NCBI GenBank assembly: GCA_947498935.1
Contig: CANMMM010000008.1
Span: forward strand, 1 to 64,000
DNA length: 64,000 nucleotides
Reading direction: 5' to 3'
Origin: an uncultured Aquimarina sp.
GTDB taxonomy: Bacteria > Bacteroidota > Bacteroidia > Flavobacteriales > Flavobacteriaceae
Shown here: piece by piece, positions 62,253 to 64,000 of the stretch
How positions within the stretch are numbered: position 1 is the stretch's first letter
Layout of the letters: each line of letters begins with the position of its first letter
Notes under the pieces: model-generated
The model's database searches: none
Told to the model about the DNA's origin: nothing
Seen by the model: only the letters and a program-made list of their open reading frames with translations
Translations under genes and position numbers: made by a program

Positions 62253-64000
62253 TTATTGAATGCTAATTTTTCGTTGTGCTTTGGTTGTCTCTGATGCTAC
62301 TACCATTATATAAGTACCCTTGGGCAATACCGATACATCAAAGGATAGATTATAGATGCCTTTTGTAGCTTTGGAGTCTAACAATTCGTATTGCATTTTG
62401 CCATTCATATCATACAATCGAACGGTTATTTTTGTATCCTTAGTAAGGATGTAATGCAAATTCCCTTGATCATACATCGGATTTGGGTATACGCCTATGA
62501 TCAGAAAATCTTCTTCTGCAACGGATGCGGTAGCGACTTCGATAGGCGCTACTGCTACTGGTTTGGTAGCTTTGGACAAGGCTACTGCAGCTGTAGAGGT
62601 TTCTCGCACTCTACAATTATTATCTCGTACAAACCAACTTCTGGATCTGCGTTCGCCCGCTACGGGTCTAGTAATGTCGGCGACATCATACCAATCGCCC
62701 TGTACTTTATCTTTTCGTACGTCTAACACGTAATATCCATGGTTGTTTAGGTCTACGTCTTTGATATGTCTATTGAGCAATCGGATGTAGAATTCGGAAA
62801 TACCTGAAACGACTCCTCCTGCAAAATCTAGGTTGGTAGAGGTAACACTTGGCACTACAAATTCGCACATTTCGCACTTACCATCATAGCGTACCTCGCC
62901 AACAAATGTGCTATGGATGTCTCCTGTAAGTACTACAATGTTATTAATATTTTGGTTTTTGACGAACTGTAATAGTTTTTCTCTTTCTTCTTGATACCCA
63001 TCCCAAGCGTCATTAGTAGGCACCCCATTCCAAGGCATTAGCATTACTTGATTGCCGATGATTCTCCATTTTGCAGTAGAGGCTCGTAATTGATTGGTAA
63101 GCCATGCAAATTGTTCTGCTCCAAGAATTGATTTGTAGGTACGCTTATTAGACTTGGTAGTGGTCGCCACTGGGTATTTTGTCCCTTTACGCAGTAATCG
63201 CTCTAGCGTGGTCGTATCGGTTGCATTTTTAGTCTTGTTTTTTGCTAAAATTACTCCTGCAAATTCATCAACTACTTGTGTAAATTCTGTAGGTGACAAG
63301 GTATTCGAATCTACCGCTTTGGTTTGTTTATCAGCTATGTTAAGCATCATCGGCAATACTTCGTGTAATACTGATTTCAACTCGTCTTCTTTGGACAAAT
63401 CTTTGGTAGCGATGACTTCTTGTACATACGTTTTAAATACATGATTAGAGGCGGCAGCACTAATTAGATTTTTAGAACTGTTTACTTGGGTATCTCTTCC
63501 TTGGATTCTGGTGTCTAAGAGGATCAAATCCATTAGCTTTCCGTATGAAATGGTTCTGTACAATCGATATTCTTCGATAGAATTGGCACGGATGGGCATC
63601 CACTCAAAATAGGCTTTGTAAGCATTGTTCTTTCTTGCTTCCCAGCTTCCTTCGGTAGCATCTGTATGGTTTTCTGCGCCGAATTTATTGGCATCATTGG
63701 CAAACTCGTGGTCGTCCCATATGGTAATAAATGGGTGGTTTTGGTGTGCATTACGTAGCATAGGGTCTAACTTGTAAAAAGAATGACGTACTCGATAATC
63801 ATTGAGTGTTATGATCTCATTGGTAGGTACGTGTCCTCTGCCCACTGCATCGCTATAGCCGTAGCCTTCTGATTCGTATTCATAGATATAGTCTCCTAGG
63901 TGGATCACAGCATCTAAGTCGGTACGTTGTGCGATCTGATTGTAGGCATTAAAATATCCGTTTTGGTAATTAGAACAGGAGGCGATGGCAAATCGTAGGT
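62253..64000 (-). CDS. PhoD-like alkaline phosphatase with T9SS sorting domain, 5' end beyond the window
   Basis: At least 582 residues; the reading frame is open to the right edge, beginning LRFAIASCSNYQNGYFNAY, so the gene continues outside. The metallophosphatase core has VIHLGDYIYEYE, TIWDDHEFANDANK and VLTGDIHSTFVGEV, typical of the PhoD family, which hydrolyses phosphodiesters or phosphomonoesters with Fe and Ca. The last 85 residues are a type IX sorting domain (GVYPNPMYDQGNLHY...AQRKISIQ), so it is secreted or surface-bound. It would scavenge phosphate. Terminates at a strong hairpin. Confidence 0.92.
   Translation of the reverse strand, partial: LRFAIASCSNYQNGYFNAYNQIAQRTDLDAVIHLGDYIYEYESEGYGYSDAVGRGHVPTNEIITLNDYRVRHSFYKLDPMLRNAHQNHPFITIWDDHEFANDANKFGAENHTDATEGSWEARKNNAYKAYFEWMPIRANSIEEYRLYRTISYGKLMDLILLDTRIQGRDTQVNSSKNLISAAASNHVFKTYVQEVIATKDLSKEDELKSVLHEVLPMMLNIADKQTKAVDSNTLSPTEFTQVVDEFAGVILAKNKTKNATDTTTLERLLRKGTKYPVATTTKSNKRTYKSILGAEQFAWLTNQLRASTAKWRIIGNQVMLMPWNGVPTNDAWDGYQEEREKLLQFVKNQNINNIVVLTGDIHSTFVGEVRYDGKCEMCEFVVPSVTSTNLDFAGGVVSGISEFYIRLLNRHIKDVDLNNHGYYVLDVRKDKVQGDWYDVADITRPVAGERRSRSWFVRDNNCRVRETSTAAVALSKATKPVAVAPIEVATASVAEEDFLIIGVYPNPMYDQGNLHYILTKDTKITVRLYDMNGKMQYELLDSKATKGIYNLSFDVSVLPKGTYIMVVASETTKAQRKISIQ

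Overview
The window comes from a low-GC member of the Bacteroidota, almost certainly a marine Flavobacteriaceae; the genus cannot be fixed from sequence alone. The evidence is the presence of type IX secretion (T9SS) C-terminal sorting domains, promoters of the flavobacterial type (TTTG, about 17-23 bases, TAnnTTTG) instead of sigma70 boxes, little sign of Shine-Dalgarno sequences, and flavobacterial families such as DUF6702, DUF6495, DUF3822, DUF4126 and the Chalcone_3 secreted proteins. No rRNA, prophage, CRISPR array or transposase was found. One tRNA-Ser is present.

Layout. 1-3 kb is an AT-rich accessory edge with small membrane proteins and a Crp/Fnr regulator whose 5' part lies in a 496-bp tandem duplication. 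3.4-6.5 kb holds a small secreted Cys/His protein, a DUF6702 protein, a HupE/UreJ membrane protein and a lipoprotein, possibly a metal-handling locus. 7.3-8.7 kb is a lipoprotein gene. 9-17 kb is nitrogen assimilation: gltD and gltB on the minus strand, divergent from glnB-amt. 17.8-20.3 kb encodes a T9SS-exported trypsin-like protease. 20.9-28.6 kb is housekeeping: mnmE, an M28 peptidase, tRNA-Ser, a MacB-like permease, hisS and the rpsF-rpsR-rplI operon. 28.8-30.4 kb has two tandem LytTR response regulators with possible operators. 30.5-41.8 kb has priA, three tandem Chalcone_3 paralogues, nadC-yihY, rlmH, a UbiA-like prenyltransferase, maf, a lipoprotein, a pterin dehydratase and yebC. 41.9-49.2 kb has an acyltransferase and a KdsB-KdnB fusion (Kdo activation and Kdo 8-oxidation), DUF4126, a RecD-like helicase, and a three-gene set ending in rsmD. 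49.5-58.2 kb is a minus-strand envelope and redox cluster: GH3-serine hydrolase fusion, Fe-S proteins, HAD phosphatase, MCE protein and cell-wall amidase, divergent from lptD. ridA and a PhoD-like phosphatase cut by the window edge finish the window.

The most unusual content is intergenic. One dispersed element of 80-100 nt occurs eight times. Its ends are invariant, its hairpins vary in sequence but keep pairing, and one copy has a compensatory T-A to C-G change in the closing stem. This points to a selected RNA (or ssDNA) fold. Seven of the eight copies lie downstream of a gene read in the same direction. A second family of about 85 bp and a third conserved spacer block are also scattered through the intergenic regions. 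One second-family copy abuts a truncated thioesterase gene exactly where homology ends.
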